Assembly (NCBI GenBank): GCA_022747635.1
Contig: JAKTNV010000010.1
Span: forward strand, 39,332,237-39,396,236
Direction: 5' to 3'
Length of the DNA: 64,000 nt
From: Hetaerina americana
Taxonomy: Eukaryota > Arthropoda > Insecta > Odonata > Calopterygidae
The notes under the pieces are model-generated. The model did no database searches and had not been told where the DNA came from. It saw only the letters and a program-made list of their open reading frames with translations. Below are positions 32,166 through 44,653 of this stretch, piece by piece. A program made the position numbers and the translations under genes. Numbering within the stretch: position 1 is the first letter of the stretch; each line of letters starts with the position of its first letter.

Positions 32166-34704
32166 AACCCAACGGGGCTTGCGGAGGGGGTAGAGGGAGT
32201 AATGGCTGTAACGACGCAGGATAAGCATCTTTATGGCGTGCTTTTGCTCTCCGAATAAAGACCATGGTTTGTTTTTATTCCTCTCACACTTCCCGGTTTC
32301 TGACTGCCGATTGCGAGATGGTGGGCGGGTCGAAAGAAGGAGGTAGCATCTGGGAGGCGATGAGGATTTAATGTAAGCAAGTTTCGTGGATTATGTCTAG
32401 AAATGGAGGATGGCGGTTTTGCGTGTGGGGGAGGGGGGTGCCACGCGATGGGAAAAGAAGGAAAACCCCTCCAGGCCCCATCGCCTCCCCTTCCATACAA
32501 AACCGCTTAAAATACTCGATATCGTTTGATCTTCATTAAATCCACGGCTCAAGCGTACTCAACCGAATCAGAATTCGAAACACCGGAAGATTTTCCCGAA
32601 ATATCCCGCTTCCTTGAATTCCGCCGAAAATGGAGGTGAAAAATCGACTATTGGCGCTGCTGCAACTGCGGCAAAGCAGAATTTTTTGTCCGAGTCACCG
32701 CGGGACTACGCCAATTCTACTCCTCGCAAATGAACGTTTCCTTAGCTTACAGGTATGTACAAACCAAAAATATTCCGGAAGGCACTACAATAAAGTTCTT
32801 TTACATGTTTCACTTTCAAATTAAAAGGTTTAATTAGGCTTCGATAAGAAATTTAATTAAAAGGCAATTAAAAGTTAATCCAATGCATGGAAGCACGATG
32901 AAAACAAGTAGTTTTTGTGACACCCAACAACACGTACTCGTAGATCTCCTTTGCCTCACTTTAGGGTCCAGGAAGGTAATTACGGTGAGTAAACGGGTTC
33001 AGGCTTAAAAAATATTGGAATAATAATATGACGTCATATTTAAGGCCACTAAGGCACGGTACTAATAAACCGTTTATTTAAGATGACAGAGATGTCATTT
33101 CAACATGATAAGAGATCTTCACACGTATAACAAAGTGAAAATAATACACCACAACGGAAAATCCCTGAAACTAATACGGAGTAAACCAAGGGTCTCCGGC
33201 CAGCTTACAAAGTCTCTTCCCTACCGAATGCAGACGGCATATAAACAACCTTCGCCCACAAGGATATCATTGATAAAACCGCAGAGCCGATACCCATTTA
33301 ATAGAATTAAACTGAAAATTGAACAAAGTGCATTACCATCGATGCACATTTCATACACGTTAAATTGCTTACAATTGGGACGTTAGTATCAATGATGGGG
33401 ATGATATAAAAATTCTACCATTAGCCTGGTGGAGAATGATGAACTTACTCAAGGGCAAAATTGAGTTCAGAGCCTAGTGTATAGAGAGTGAATAGAGCCC
33501 CGGTAAAGAATTTTCATTTGATTTTCAAGTATGCCCGTAAATGAGCCCTAAGATAACTCCTACATCAGATACGTCCTTAAGACTAATTCAACCAGAAGTA
33601 AAAGACGATTTGAAGCCAATAAGAGCTATGCTTCAACTATTTTATGCCAAGTCAATAAGGGTGCTTAAACGTCGAAAAAGCATGACAATCTTGGCGAGAA
33701 CGGAATCTTTTATCCCCTAAATAATCGCACGTCGACCCCTACAAATCATTTGGCCCAGTTTCTCGTGGATCAGGACAATAAATGAACAAGAAAAATGATA
33801 TAAAACGATGAATTCCAAATTGGAATAATAAGCTAAGTGTGAGAAAAGAAGAGTGCTTCGATAAGCATCATGCCCGGCGGAATGGTACGGCGGAAATCTC
33901 AGATTTTCACGGAGCGCTTAAGCGAATTCCTGGTTTTTGGAACGAGATCCAGCCTTTTCCCAAAGAATCAATTCGCATTGCCGTAATCATTTGCACTCCA
34001 GGCGCCATTTTATTCCAAAAATCCCAGTGTAAATAACGGGCTACATGTCGTAAAAAAGTTGCGTAAATGGTTCTCCTTTCTCCAAAATGCTGTAACAGTA
34101 AATAATTAAACGCCACAATTATTCGCGTATTTTTTGTACATTTAATTTACGAATTCTTCACTTATGCAAGAATGATTAAAGTAAATTGTATCGCCGCATA
34201 ATTTACCCCTAGTTTGCAAATAAAACGGAAAATCGCCCGATAACACCATATCCTGCGTCATTGAATATCTCACTCTGATGTGTCAACCATCAACGACGAC
34301 ACATCTGCTCCTATCAGAGGCATCGCGTATGGCTATGCATTGCTCTAGCTAAAGTATCTGTCGTGCCTGCAAGCGTGACGGTGACAGCTCAGGAGTTTTT
34401 TTCTGTCATTCTAAATAGCAACATACAGAGTTTTCAGAGAGTAAAAGGGCTTCAGCTTAACCGTTATATAGTATTTACATAACACATTGGTTTACTCGTA
34501 GAAACCGCCCAATCTTTCCTCCGGTTGATTGGAAAAATCCTGACCTTCCCGGTTTTTCCGGCTTCTTTCGTATTCCAGACATAATCCCGGTTCCCAAATG
34601 CCCTAAATTTAAATGTCATATATTTTAAAGTCCACCGATATTACAGCTTCATCTTCACGAAAGAACTCCACGCATCTATTAATTAGTCCATTCTTTAAAT
34701 TTAA
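32166..34704. other. Unassigned stretch
   Basis: Around 32240-32640 the sequence is GC-richer with several unrecognised frames. The rest is AT-rich. No repeats with paired ends were found. Confidence 0.4.
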
Positions 34705-34751
34705 AATGGTGTACATTCAACAGAGCTACTGCCAAAACATTAAGGGTCGTG
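34705..34751. repeat. 47-bp direct repeat, copy 1
   Basis: Starts AATGGTGTACATTCAACAGA and is identical over 47 bp to 35521-35567. Confidence 0.9.
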
Positions 34752-35520
34752 AAAGGATAAGACTTTCTTATATTATGATAGATGGGTAGAAAATAAAGCT
34801 AATGGGTTACCATAATCACCTCATGCTAACGTTCATGCACGAGATATTGGATTGGACTGTTTTAGTAAAAACTTTTAACAATAAAAAAATGTCAATGAAC
34901 ACTTAAATAGAGGTCTAAATATACATGGCACTTGAACACGCATACCGAATGTGCTCTTCTCACGAAATGCAGATGCAGGCCTTAAACAAGAGCCATAGCA
35001 GTTGACCCAATGCGCACACTGGTAAGCTAATTGTGTGAAAGCTTTAAATGCATCCCCCATAATGTTAGATTATTCGGCCGGGTCGAAGCAAACAAAAGGG
35101 TACAGAGTATGCCTGAATTTTAACGTCGGGTGAGATATCTTGAGTCATGGGGACGCACACAACCAAACCACAATAAATATTCACTTGTAGAGGGAGGATA
35201 GAGTTTTTAACGAAAAAGCTGGGAACACGGTATGGAAAGGAACCCTCAAGACAACCCTTCTTAAAACTCAAATGACTGGCGGATAAATATGTCCACTAAA
35301 TACCTGCTTTACCAACTGTTGCGTGAAATACAGTGAAGCATAACGCATGTGAAGTCTATATCATGACATGAGAGCACATGACTTCCAACTAAATATAAGT
35401 CCAAAACGTCATTCTCCGCCGTCATTTATCTCATTCCCTCGGCTTGGTTCTACACGTGATCATACACCGACACACCCATATTAACCCGTAGAGGTTCCAC
35501 ATCATATGGGCGTTTGGCTC
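34752..35520. other. AT-rich stretch between the two 47-bp repeats
   Basis: No coding block or element is recognised. Confidence 0.4.
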
Positions 35521-35567
35521 AATGGTGTACATTCAACAGAGCTACTGCCAAAACATTAAGGGTCGTG
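35521..35567. repeat. 47-bp direct repeat, copy 2
   Basis: Identical to 34705-34751. Here it is preceded by GTTTGGCTC, so the junction reads TGGCTCAATGGT, which fits a Pol III A box. The repeat may be the head of a short SINE. Confidence 0.85.
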
Positions 35568-35742
35568 GGGTCAGTCTAATTTTCCTTGTCTATCTAAATC
35601 ATGCAAGCGAATCACTGGTAAGATTTGGAGCACGGGTCAACAACCTTTTATCTGTCAACTTCTCCAGTGGTGGCGGGTCATGCATACTTTCATACCTCTG
35701 AGATTGGCTTTCCACGACAACAAAATCAGCGCTGAACTACAA

Positions 35743-36010
35743 ATTTATTTATTTATTTATTTATTTATTCAGTATAAGTCCGAAAACAGCACATTTAGGC
35801 CTTTACATCGAACTATTAACAACGATAACAATGTCACATTTACAAACACCCAAGCCCTAGATGGAGGGAAACTCACCCAGGCGGGAATCGAACCCGCGAA
35901 ATAAAGGAGGACACCGTCCAACCTCGATAAAATGCACTGAAACCATTTGCGGGTCAGATGCCATCCAAAGGTTGCCGACCACTTACGGGCTTCATCATCA
36001 TAAAGGCCCA
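35743..36010 (-). repeat. tRNA-derived SINE (family B) with (AAAT)n tail
   Basis: Read on the minus strand: a tRNA-like head (about 36010-35900), a clear B box in a self-complementary setting (CGCGGGTTCGATTCCCGC, 35881-35898), a body starting CTGGGTGAGTTTCCCTCCAT, and a tail of AAAT units (35743-35769). Body plus short-repeat tail is typical of SINEs, which depend on a partner LINE for movement. The A box is degenerate, so transcription competence is doubtful. Confidence 0.7.
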
Positions 36011-36602
36011 TGGGCTCAGTTTCTTCAAAGAAAGCGCACCAAAGCGAATCAGTAGCAAACATGTTTAAGAAAACTTGAATTTATCAATACTTAACGCTTT
36101 TAAATCCCTCTATCGACAATGATAAGGCAGCATAATGTTAAATTTTAGTTCCCACGAAAACGAAAACCAAGTCGAAAACATGCATTACCACTTTAGATAT
36201 AGATATTTAATGTTGATTCATTCCAAAGGCGAAATTATGATCCAATATATTTTATACTTGGGAACAAGGAGCGGAAAAGATCCTGAGGATGTTTCTAGCT
36301 ACTTCTAATACCCAAAAATTTTCCAAAAGAAGGAAAACGATGAAAGCTGTCCAAAATAATTCAAGATTAGTGAAAATGTTTTTCTTAGCATCAGTAATGT
36401 TTATACATTATGTCAAGCCATTTATTTCTTTGCGCAGATTAAATAATAAGAGAGCCACAGGACGGGATTTGGAAAATATAAGAAATTAGAATGGACAGAG
36501 CCAATAGATCTGCGGATGATAAAGGTTCAGTTAGCCAGATAAGAGACTGCCGTTATCGCGGAGATACTACAGATTCAATGTGAGATGCGTCGTATAAAGA
36601 TA
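36011..36602. other. Unassigned stretch between two SINEs
   Basis: Nothing recognised; one 66-codon frame at 36289-36489 (+) is Lys/Arg-rich and looks like chance. Confidence 0.4.
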
Positions 36603-36876
36603 AACCATAAACACAGTTATCAGCCCGAAGGTCGGTTTGGTAGGTGTTGGTAGAGTTCACCCGGTACTAAGCCCGACGGCGTGTAATTCACACATCAGGG
36701 TAGGGGGGCCAGTTCCTTTCCCTGTGCCGGTTATAGTTTCCCAGCAAGATCTGATACCCGAAAAATCACATAGCTTGGGTGGAGCTGCAGGTGCCCAGAG
36801 ACTTTCCCGGGAATCGAACCCGGGACCCTTCGGTCGGTAGTCCAACGCTCTACCCTCTGGACAACCGCGACCCACC
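36603..36876 (-). repeat. tRNA-derived SINE (family A), copy A1
   Basis: On the minus strand the element begins with a well-preserved tRNA head: A-box region CGCGGTTGTCCAGAGGGTAG (from about 36870), an anticodon-arm-like segment, and B box GGGTTCGATTCCC (36809-36821) inside CCCGGGTTCGATTCCCGGG. A body of about 200 bp follows and ends near 36603 in a sequence like GTGTTTATGG. A second, older copy lies at 43472-43693, and the shared body defines this as a repeat family and not a single tRNA gene. Confidence 0.85.
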
Positions 36877-36880
36877 GTAT

Positions 36881-39460
36881 GAAGATATCACATATAATCA
36901 TAGAAAAGAAAGTCAATGGATTCTCAATGAGCAGGAAGTCTAATAGGATAAGTACAGAGAGACTTGATCTCTTAGATGAGATAATTAGAAAATAATAATA
37001 ACGCTTTAAAACGGAGTGAGAATTTGATTCTCCAGAGAAAAGTGTATCGAAATGACGAAAAAGTAGCTGGTGTGCAGGCAAGAAAAAAAATAATTGTTAG
37101 ATAGGGAAGAGGATGGGAGGATGGTGGAAAATCTAATTTTTAGGCATGCAAAGGATGCAGGCATATTAAGGGGATATTGAGAGGCAGCGGAATGACGAGG
37201 AATTCAACAAACGGAAGAAATATGCTCGGTATACAAAGGGTACACGGCGCTATGGAATGGGTGCGGAGAATACGATTTAAAAAAGAGTATACGTCAGTTG
37301 GCTCTTAAATTACTAAAGAGTGACCCGAAAAAGCAAGTATAGAGAATTGAATCGTCCAGTGCCAATCTCTAGAGCTCGAGGACTTAGCATAAAAATAAAT
37401 AATATAGGCCCAAAGATAAAATCCAACAACTCCCCACTTCACCTAAAATCTGTCTTCAACACAAACTTGATTTACGTGCATCTTAAAGATTTACCGTAAG
37501 TATGTTGTTTATTGTAAGTACAACTATGAATTTTGATGTTTTCCAAAAACGAATGAATTTTATGAATAAAGAATAGTAAAGGTACTTGGACGAAGCTATT
37601 AGGACCAGTGTGCACCCAACAGTTTTGACTCAGAACGTTCCAATTCCTATCACTTTAACGGAAATCATATCCACCTAAATCATTATAAAAAAGCTTACAG
37701 CAAGTTCCAAGAACAAAATCCGCTTAACCCTGAGGCCTCTACTCCCATTTCGTCCCCCAAAACAAATCCCTGACTTGCTGAGAGACGAGAGGCATTATAT
37801 GACTCGTCACAACCACATGCGCCCTTAGTCCGTAATCCCGTTAAGGAAAGGCCAAGAATAAATCTTTTGACGAAAACTTGAGAGTATCTGGGAAAGGCAT
37901 TCAGCCAAACGCCGCGGGAGAGAAACTTCCTTCCTTATTTTGGCTTACAGAGTTACTTGGAACGATTTTTTTTATTTCGTTAGGAGTCACATGGCAATTT
38001 ATTTAGACTTATCCACAAAGGCGTGGAAAAAACAAAAAGAAGGTTTTGCGCACTCGTCACTCGAAACTATTCCGGGTAATTGCCTCCGAGTCACATCCAT
38101 TACATCCACCTGATAACACAAGGGATAGATAGATCCAGTGAATCAATTCCATCAAGTGAATACGCCTATTTCAAATCTTCCGAAAATTAGGACCGCGACG
38201 ATGATGCGAGGTGGCTTCTTTCCTTGGTTGCGTCCCGGTGTAAGTTCATCGTGAAAATTGTGCTTTCCATTTTCCTCCAACGACGGTGACTATTTATATT
38301 TTGAGCCTAATTTTGAACAGACAGTATTGTTGAAAATGCCTTCGTTGTTTTTCGAATCATTCTCCATGATAATCAATACCCTTATCACCGTCAGTGACGC
38401 TTATATGTGGTATGTTGAAATCGATGCATAAAAAAGTGACGCTTATAATTAAATTTATTCGTGGTATGCGAAGGAATGTCGAAATTAAGTATGAAAATAT
38501 GTGAATTGTAATAGAAATTTCTTGAGTTTTACTACCGTTTACTTAAATCCCCTAACGTTGAACACGAAATTAAACATTTTCCGGTAGTAATAGAGAAAGC
38601 TTAAGTCGCACACAAATCGACATGTGATTAGAACATTTTACAATCATGTTCAATAATGAGGAAAGGTATTGCCAATGAATCGAAAAATAAATTTCTAAAA
38701 CAAAATCACCAACGCTTTGATGCTATTTTATACCGAGATTAATAGCTTCTACGAGTATATGATACTTGTTAACTGAACCCATTGTCAGTGAAAACTAAAG
38801 AAAGAACTGCTGTTCACTCCGGTGATTTCAAACCGAATTTGAACAACTGAAACTGTCATGGGCTGATTAATCAATGAATGAGTAAAAATAAATTATATTT
38901 TAGCAACTAAAACAAAGCTCAAAGATTACGAATGATTTAGAATAAAAATTAAATGCTTGAATTATTTCCATGGAGATTACTACTGGTAGCTAATTCCCAG
39001 ATTCATCTTAAGGCGACCTTAAGAACAACTAAAAAATGCATAGAAAGGTGCTTTAAAAATTTTAAACCAAAAGAGTTACATAGCCATTAATGAAGAACAA
39101 AATCAGTCTTCAATCCATAATCACTTCAGCTCTGACAGATGTATTTAATGACCCGCGAACACACTACTTCCCTTTGAGGTGTTGGAAGAGCCAAACTTTT
39201 TCCGAAATTTCGGACGCTATCACTTCCATATAATCACTCAATGCGATGAACAAGAGAAGGAAAGAAAGGGAAAACATCAAACAACATCGCCAAGGGCGTC
39301 CAGGCGAACGTTCTTTACGCGTCGAATGGGTAGACGCAATGGTCCGATTTAAGTGACACCGTTATAGGAACAAGAGAAAAAAATCACAAAACCCAATCAA
39401 AATCCCTTACGTCAATCGTCAATAATCATTTCCGATATTAATACAGCGCCCCTGTAATGA
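36881..39460. other. AT-rich non-coding stretch
   Basis: No coding block, element end or RNA gene is recognised over about 2.6 kb. Confidence 0.45.
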
Positions 39461-39462
39461 TA

Positions 39463-40286
39463 CCAGGGTCGCTCTGTGAATTCAAAGCAAGGTCGTTCTT
39501 CGAAAATTTGCCTCCCATACTTTGCGAAGTGCGGATCGTTATTTTGCGAAACCTCTATTACGTCTCCTAATTACGCTCCGACATGGAACCGGTTATTGGA
39601 GCAGGGCTACGCTATCAAAATTTGCGTGAAATGGGGCACCACCGGGAAAGAGACTCACGACATGCTCACGGCAGCTTACGGTGATAACGCAATGAGTAAT
39701 ACGGGTGTTTTTGAGTGAGACAAGTTGTTTCGGGTAGGTAGAGAATATGCTGAAGACGCTGAACGTTCAGGATGCCCTCCGACCTCAAAAATAGGCTAAA
39801 ATCTTGCAAGAGTTTAAGATTAAGTGTTCGCATTTTTTCTGACGTTCAACTAAGCATCCCTAAAAGTGATGTGTATCGACTTGTGACCGGAAAGCACGAG
39901 AAAGGTGTGTGCGAAGTTGGTGCCGGGAGTGCCCTCGTACGAACAAAAGGAAACTCGCAAACGAATCTGCCAAGAGTTTCTCGACCATGCACCAGCCACC
40001 CTACAGCCCTGCCGTTGCCCCACCAGACTTCTTCCTCTTTCCCCGCCTAAAATCCGTGCTTAAAGGGCGTCACCACGGCTCTGTGGAAGCGTTACCACCG
40101 GCCGTGACGAAGGAGCTTGGCAGCATTCAGGGCGCCGCCTTCCAGAAGGCATACGAGGCGTGAGAAACCCACTGGCAGCGGTGCGTGGACGCACAAGGGT
40201 GCTACTTCGAAGTCTTTTGAGTGAATGTAACGGTTCTGGTAATACATTTTTTTAATCTACTATCCTACTACTTTTGGAAAAGACCC
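39463..40286 (+). pseudogene. Mariner relic M4 (internally deleted)
   Basis: N-terminal transposase blocks are readable as LEQGYAIKICVKWGTTGKET then AAYGDNAMSNTGVF (39592-39717), followed after breaks by GREYAEDAERSG. A later part reads KVCAKLVPGVPSYEQKETRK (about 39902-39955). It then jumps into PPYSP, APPDFFLFPRLKSVLKGRHH and a C-terminal FQKAYEA-like end (to about 40220). The first and second catalytic Asp regions are deleted; the third (PPDFFLF) survives. Candidate ends are AGGGTC near 39465 and its complement GACCCT near 40282, but the terminal repeats are too decayed to be sure of the boundaries. Many stops. Confidence 0.75.
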
Positions 40287-40288
40287 TA

Positions 40289-42894
40289 TATCAGCGCCCT
40301 AAAATAAAAATTTCGTACGAGTTTACTATTTTGTTCTCGCTATCATCAAGACTTAGCATTTTTTGTATACCCATGCATTTCGATGGCAGTGAGAGATAAA
40401 AATGAGGACCCATGCACTCAAAAATACAAAATACTAATACTTAATACTAAAATAGTAAATAATATCATTTCATTTATTATGTCAGGATTATATAGGATTT
40501 GATCTATTAACGGCACAAAATAGTTTATTTAATATTTCATACAATCGATTTCAACGAGTAATCAGCTTTATGAAAATATACATTAGATGGAAGAGTTAGA
40601 AGACTTTAAGTTCACGAAAGAAATCAATTTACTGTTTACATGGATACATTACTTATTACTCGGAATATCATTTATTTTTAATAATGCACAGACACGACCA
40701 TGCTAATTTTTTAATTGCCAATCAGCAAGCAATTATTACAGGCAATTCTACTCTCAAAAAAACCAGTGTCTTCCACTGATCCGGATCAAGTATTAACACG
40801 CTACAAACCTGACACATTTCAGCAATAATATGCTCTCATTGACTTCAAATTTAAACCACGACAAGCATATTTTTATCATTTCCACCGATCATTATGTTTT
40901 CTTTTCCAACTTTCGTACAGAAGCCCTTTCAACAATAAAATTTAAAGTAAATTACAAATTAATGAAATTTTTTAGCCTCTCTCAAATTAAAGAAAACTGA
41001 GGAAATGTATAACAGTGCTTGCACAGTAAAGTTAACTCTTGGTTGAGTCGTTCAACAAATGCTCGTTCATCAAAGTCATAAAGAAGCGATTTCCTATATT
41101 CTTTGGATCACCAATACTTTTCGACGAAAAAATCTTTCCTGAAAATATGTAATTGATGTTTATCGAGGTCGATTTCATTAATAATTATTTAAATTCACCT
41201 ATTGTAGAGGGATATGATATTTGCATAAATGCACTAACGTTTGATCGCCATGTAATAAATATACATACGCCATATGAAAACAGCCCAGGAAAGAGAACTT
41301 AGTGACGGAGGGGGCGACGAATTAACGAAGACGATGAGATAATGAATGGGTACTCGCTGCGTTGAAAGGGGCCACAAATCCTACCCCTTGTTGGGAAGCC
41401 TTTTCATAAAGCACTTGATGCAGGAAGGCAAATGACCAAAAGGAACCAAGCACGCTAATAGACACCCCGGCGGGCGAGAGAAGCGAGGAAGAGGCTCTTA
41501 TGGCTGCCTCTACAATAAAGAGACGGTGCTGCCTCTGGCGCAGGGGAGTGGCTATGAAACTTGCGTGGGCGGGCGAGCCTGGTCAAAACAAAACCCAGAC
41601 ACCACCGTCCGGCGACCGTTTCGCCGACGCGTGTTAACTCCCCGAGGAGCCTTGATTGATGCATCTCCTTCGCACTCATGGGTCCAAAGAGAGCTCGCAG
41701 GCCACTGCCTTTACATTATTATGTGTACTCTGACCTCACCAGGACAGAAATACCTAACGGCATTAAAGTCGTTCAATTCAAGTTCACGAAACAAGGTTGA
41801 AACCCGACACTTCAGAGGGATCTGCGAAATATTATCGACGTCAAAGAATGCGATAATAGCGACAATACCGAACATGGCTCTAGTTGATGATTCTGAATTA
41901 ACGTTTTTACGCTAATTTCAATAATAATAGACCACGAGGATCTGTGTTAGAAAACGCGCCAAAAGGAAGCGACGAGTGTTTACGGCATGCCAAGCTGATG
42001 GTCTAACTATTTTATTACACTTGTTGTGTCATTCATTAACGTCCGTAAAGGAGATTAGATATAAAACCAAAGTTTTAAAATTCCTTTCCCAGAGTTGCCT
42101 TTGTATTTTAATCACCGGGGATTAACGAGACCGTAATAGAATAATTTCAAATCCTGGGGATTTGAAAAAATGCGGAGGAACTTATGGCGATTTTATCACA
42201 TAATTCTTTAACAAAGGTGCCTATAATACTTTCGCAGAGATCACAAAATGGTGTCACGTTGAAAATATTTTTGTTTTAAAGAAAGCTTAAAATAATCATC
42301 GCAAGTCATGTACCCGTATGACTTTTCGTGAGAAAAAGTAAACAAACAGTGCATGTTGATGTTTTTCCAGGCAACTGCAAGATTTTTCCTTACAGTGCCC
42401 GACATCCATTTTTAAGACATTACTAAGAGGAATGCATCCACTCACACGCGTAGGCCTGGAGGTATATGATGTGAATACGCATACACATGCTCGTGTTTAT
42501 CCAAACAGTCAGAAATAAGAGTAGTTCTAATGTATTCAAATGAAATTAACAAAAATAGAACGATTTATGCTACGATAATGCGTCGGGACATTCGTATTAT
42601 TTGAAAAATGAAAAACTGTAAAATTATACTATTACGAGTATAAAATACGTTGTTTGCGAAACAACCGATTCTTCTCAATTATATCACTGCCGTATAAATT
42701 ATATCCGTTCTAATAATAATCTAAACTGCAGTAATACTTCTAATATTTAAGTATTATGAAAAAAATGAGGAGCATGAAAACGTTTTGTTCAGGAAATGAT
42801 GTTTGGGCACTGAAAGGGGGGATGTGTGGGTGATTCCATCGGAAATTGAAGAAGCGTTTGTTTTAGTGTTGAGTGCCAGTAGGGTCACTAACGG
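40289..42894. other. AT-rich non-coding stretch with one GC-richer patch
   Basis: The patch at about 41330-41700 holds overlapping unrecognised frames on both strands (for example 41526-41915). The rest is AT-rich with no identified repeats. Confidence 0.4.
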
Positions 42895-43467
42895 CGAGGA
42901 GCATAGAATAAAATAACAATGATTTTTGTTTGTTTCGTAGGGATCACGAAGGTATTCGATAGAGTAAATTGGGTAAAATTAAAGGACGCATTACAGAAAT
43001 TAGGAGTAGATCGGAGGTCTAGGTGCCATATCTGCAACGCGTATGAGTATCTCAGACTGCTCTCGTGCGTGTGGCGAATGAAGAGTCGAGAAGGGTATGT
43101 TAGAAAGAGGGTTAATCAGGGGTGTCCATTGCTTTTCGTGCATTTCTACGTATAAGCGGTGGATATGGTAAAGGAGACATGGGAGGGACTGGAGACAGGA
43201 ATGCAAGTCAGTGAGGAATCCATGAAATCAGACGATCCGATCATCAAGCTTTATTTTGTCAGTCAGTTCAGGGGGTGCAACGCATTGGAAAGTCAGTGCG
43301 ATAGGTACGAGATAAGAATAAATGTGAACAAAACTAAGGTTACGAGTTTTCGAGTAAGAAATTTAGATTATTTATTAAAACAAAGGTCATTAGCTAGATC
43401 AGGAGGGCCATTTAATCTATCTCGGAAGTGTTCTGGACCAAAATGGTCCAAGTAGTAGGGACACTAA
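42895..43467 (+). pseudogene. RTE-like reverse-transcriptase relic, copy D
   Basis: The frame at 42919 reads FVCFVGITKVFDRVNWVKLK, the diverged equivalent of FACFVDFEKAFDRVNWEKLM in copy B. It is followed by counterparts of the RQGCP block (VNQGCPLLF) and, after a stop, WEGLETGMQVSEES, ESQCDRYEIRINVNKTKVT and a final RKCSGPKWSK segment. The FADD catalytic motif is lost: the region equivalent to VRFADDQALV reads DDPIIKLYFV with a small deletion. It breaks off at GGGAC (43457-43461) where SINE copy A2 begins. This is an old, inactive fragment. Confidence 0.82.
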
Positions 43468-43471
43468 AAAA

Positions 43472-43693
43472 GCATAAACACAGTAATCAACCTGAAGGGG
43501 TCGGTTTGGCAGGTAATGGTAGATTTCACCCTATACTAAGCCCTAAGGCGTGTGAAATTCACCGAGCAGGGTAGGGGGTCAAGTTCCTTTCCATGTGCTG
43601 GCTATGGTTTCCCAGGAAGATCTGGTACCCAAAAAATCACACAACTCGGGTGAAGCTTAGGGAGCCCAGGACACCGGAGGGCCCGGAAATCGA
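43472..43693 (-). repeat. tRNA-derived SINE (family A), copy A2, 5'-truncated
   Basis: The body matches 36603-36815 with many substitutions (for example ATAAACACAGTAATCAACCT here against ATAAACACAGTTATCAGCCC). The B-box remnant GGAAATCGAATCGCC is at the right edge, and the A-box half of the tRNA head is missing. Its 3' end directly abuts RTE relic D. Confidence 0.75.
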
Positions 43694-43699
43694 ATCGCC

Positions 43700-44450
43700 A
43701 TATTGAATAATATGCATTCCAAGCATGCTTGGTAAAATGAGATGATTTTCATTTCCAATTGAATGTAGCAATATATAAACAATTTGCTGGAGCGAGCACA
43801 CTCCAAGGTTGGCCTCTTGTCAAATTTACTGACTTTTTTTCTTCAAAAAATGAAAAACCCAATCCAATCCTGTGGATGCGACGCATTTGATGAGATACAC
43901 AAGCTGCAAGCTGAAGTAATAAAGCACCAATACCGTCGTATGCAGGGAATTTGATGGTGCCTTGAACCGTTGCCCCAAATTCTAAGCAAAGAGCGACATG
44001 GAGAAGAAGCGACCGATTTCCCAGCGTCTGCCTAAAGAGTGAAATTATCGCCTATTTGGAATCCCCTCGTCACTCACCCATGAATCAAGAACAAACAGAT
44101 GAGAAGAGAAATTCTCCCAACAGCCTCAGAGTGATGCTCCTCATTATGCCGGGAAACATTTCCATCCCACAGTGTCAGTGTCCCACACGTGCAAGGAGGC
44201 CAGATGTGTTCAAATACAATATTCAAGCTGAGTCAATACGTATTGGGAAAAAATCTACTAAATCTGATTGAAAATAGTACATGTTACACGTTTAAAATGC
44301 CTGCACTACAATTAATATCCAAAGTACTTTATCACAAAACTTTGCAAACAATTCACATCTATGCAGATACGCATTGGACAAATGACAAATGAGATGGCAG
44401 ATCAGTGTATCAGAAGCTGAAAGCATTTTCATGGGCGGCGAACACCCGCG
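43700..44450. other. Unassigned stretch
   Basis: Nothing recognised between the SINE and the mariner fragment. A 71-codon frame at 44056-44271 (+) shows no motif. Confidence 0.4.
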
Positions 44451-44451
44451 C

Positions 44452-44648
44452 CGCGATCGCCGCGAAATTCGTTCCAAAATTGCTCAATTTAGACCAAAAA
44501 CAGCAACGCTATGAAAACATTGCTAATGAGGTGTTGGACTCTGTTTGCGACGACTCAAATTTGCTCCACAGGGTCATACAACTGGTGAGGAATCATGGGT
44601 TTATGGCTATGACGTTGGAACTCCCAAACATCCCAATGGAAGCTGCAT
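44452..44648 (+). pseudogene. Partial mariner fragment in front of M5
   Basis: Reads AAKFVPKLLNLDQKQQRYEN onward and matches the middle of the M5/M6 transposase (45196-45380). The first ~35 bases differ at several sites, and it keeps the more canonical VPKLLN where M5/M6 have EPTLLN. After that it is identical for about 150 bp, including the same 2-base insertion that breaks the frame. It stops at GAAGCTGCA, and M5 begins 6 bases later. Confidence 0.85.
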
Positions 44649-44653
44649 ATGTA

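Noticed and set aside
36809..36876. A functional tRNA gene
   Set aside because: The head continues into a body shared with another copy at 43472-43693, so it is a SINE; no proper acceptor stem closes it.
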